Positions 4,785 through 5,284 of a DNA stretch of 5,284 nt are shown piece by piece. The translations under genes were made by a program, and so were the position numbers. Source of the DNA: Candidatus Tayloriibacteriota bacterium (GTDB lineage Bacteria; Patescibacteriota; Minisyncoccia; Phycocordibacterales; PALSA-1337). How positions within the stretch are numbered: the stretch's first letter is position 1; the number at the start of each line of letters is the position of its first letter. Below the pieces are notes generated by a model, which did not search any database, was not told where the DNA came from, and worked only from the letters and a program-made list of their open reading frames with translations. The stretch lies in assembly GCA_023269245.1 (NCBI GenBank), contig JAHFMB010000069.1, positions 1 to 5,284 of the forward strand. Direction: 5' to 3'.

Positions 4785-5284
4785 ATGTCACTTAAATTAG
4801 TCGCACTATACCTCTCCATCGCCGGAGTCGCTGGTGTGGCGATTGGGTACTACCTGCGTTTGATCATCTCGCTCGGCAAGAAAGGCTCCATGGAGCTCGA
4901 AATCAAGGAAATGCTCCTTGCCGCCAAAGAAGAGGCAAAGAAGATCACTGCAGACGCAGAAGCCAAGGCCGCACAGATAGCTGAAACGGTGAGAAAGGAG
5001 ACAAAGGAAAAAGAAGACAAGTTCCGCCAGATTGAAGATCGCCTTATCAAAAAGGAGGATCTTCTTGATAAACGTCAGACGGATATCGACAAGGAAGTCG
5101 ACATGATAAAGACACGCGTGGCCGAAATCAAGGCTATCCGCGAGAAGGCCGATAAGCTCGAGGAGGACCGCAAGGCGGCTCTCGAGAAAATTGCGCAGCT
5201 TTCGGCCGCAGATGCAAAGGAACAACTCGTCAAAATCATCGAAAAGCAATCCGAGCAAGATCTGTTGGTTCGTATGGGCAAGCT
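4785..5284 (+). CDS. rny: Ribonuclease Y, N-terminal part (cut by the window edge)
   Basis: RNase Y is a membrane-anchored endoribonuclease that initiates mRNA decay in many bacteria lacking RNase E. The visible 166 residues show the family's N-terminal layout. One transmembrane helix (about residues 4-30, including GVAIGYYLR) is followed by a long Lys/Glu/Ala-rich coiled coil (about 35-135). The conserved EKIAQLSAADAKEQLV segment (134-149) matches the region just before the KH domain of RNase Y. The KH domain and the HD catalytic domain, which hold the RNA-binding and metal-binding residues, lie beyond the window. ATG 4785 puts the membrane helix at the extreme N-terminus as expected; it follows GCAT and has no Shine-Dalgarno sequence. 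The gene diverges from clpP. Other membrane coiled-coil proteins such as the F-type ATPase b subunit are less likely because of the length of the coil and the LSAADAKE motif. Confidence 0.88.
   Translation, partial: MSLKLVALYLSIAGVAGVAIGYYLRLIISLGKKGSMELEIKEMLLAAKEEAKKITADAEAKAAQIAETVRKETKEKEDKFRQIEDRLIKKEDLLDKRQTDIDKEVDMIKTRVAEIKAIREKADKLEEDRKAALEKIAQLSAADAKEQLVKIIEKQSEQDLLVRMGK

Noticed and set aside
4806..5258. Minus-strand ORFs opposite rny (150, 66 and 68 aa)
   Set aside because: They are shadows of the Lys/Glu-rich coiled coil of RNase Y; Leu/Phe/Ser-rich translations are the expected antisense of such codons.
1..5284. CRISPR array, tRNA or rRNA genes, insertion sequences, prophage or defence genes
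   Set aside because: No regularly spaced repeats, cloverleaf-like segments, transposase motifs or terminal inverted repeats were seen. The right two thirds are ordinary housekeeping genes.

Overview
The window most resembles a genome fragment from a Patescibacteria/CPR bacterium (Parcubacteria-like). This is an inference from gene style, not from a marker gene. The supporting signs are a streamlined trigger factor without its PPIase domain, several short exported or membrane proteins with Pro/Thr/Ser/Ala-rich low-complexity tails, compact spacing, a moderate GC content, and a lack of Shine-Dalgarno sequences at every start. UAA, UAG and UGA all appear as terminal stops, so no recoding is evident.

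Left part (1-1938, + strand). The 3' end of an unrecognised reading frame meets an in-frame UAG. It is followed at once by a TTG-started ORF of unknown function (123-458) that ends in a strong intrinsic terminator. An extended -10 promoter then leads into a secreted, Arg/Glu-rich helical protein (621-1541) and a small single-pass membrane protein (1571-1876). A second hairpin terminator closes that unit.

Centre (1945-3109, + strand). A trigger factor gene (tig, start 1981) has a promoter so close to the ATG that the mRNA may be leaderless. It ends in a bidirectional terminator shared with the convergent unit on its right.

Right part. A minus-strand unit, clpP then rsmE (4505 down to 3161), is read from a near-consensus promoter (TTGACA, 17-bp spacer, TATATT). 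Divergent from clpP, across a 279-bp intergenic region, is the 5' part of rny (RNase Y), which is cut by the window edge.

Together tig, clpP, rsmE and rny are core housekeeping genes for nascent-chain folding, protein turnover, ribosome modification and RNA decay. The tig-clpP neighbourhood known in many bacteria is kept here, but in a convergent layout with rsmE between the two. I see no mobile element, CRISPR array, tRNA or rRNA, and no convincing new multi-gene system. The most notable items are the PPIase-less trigger factor with a His-rich linker, the SD-less and possibly leaderless starts, and the UAG-interrupted frame at the left edge.
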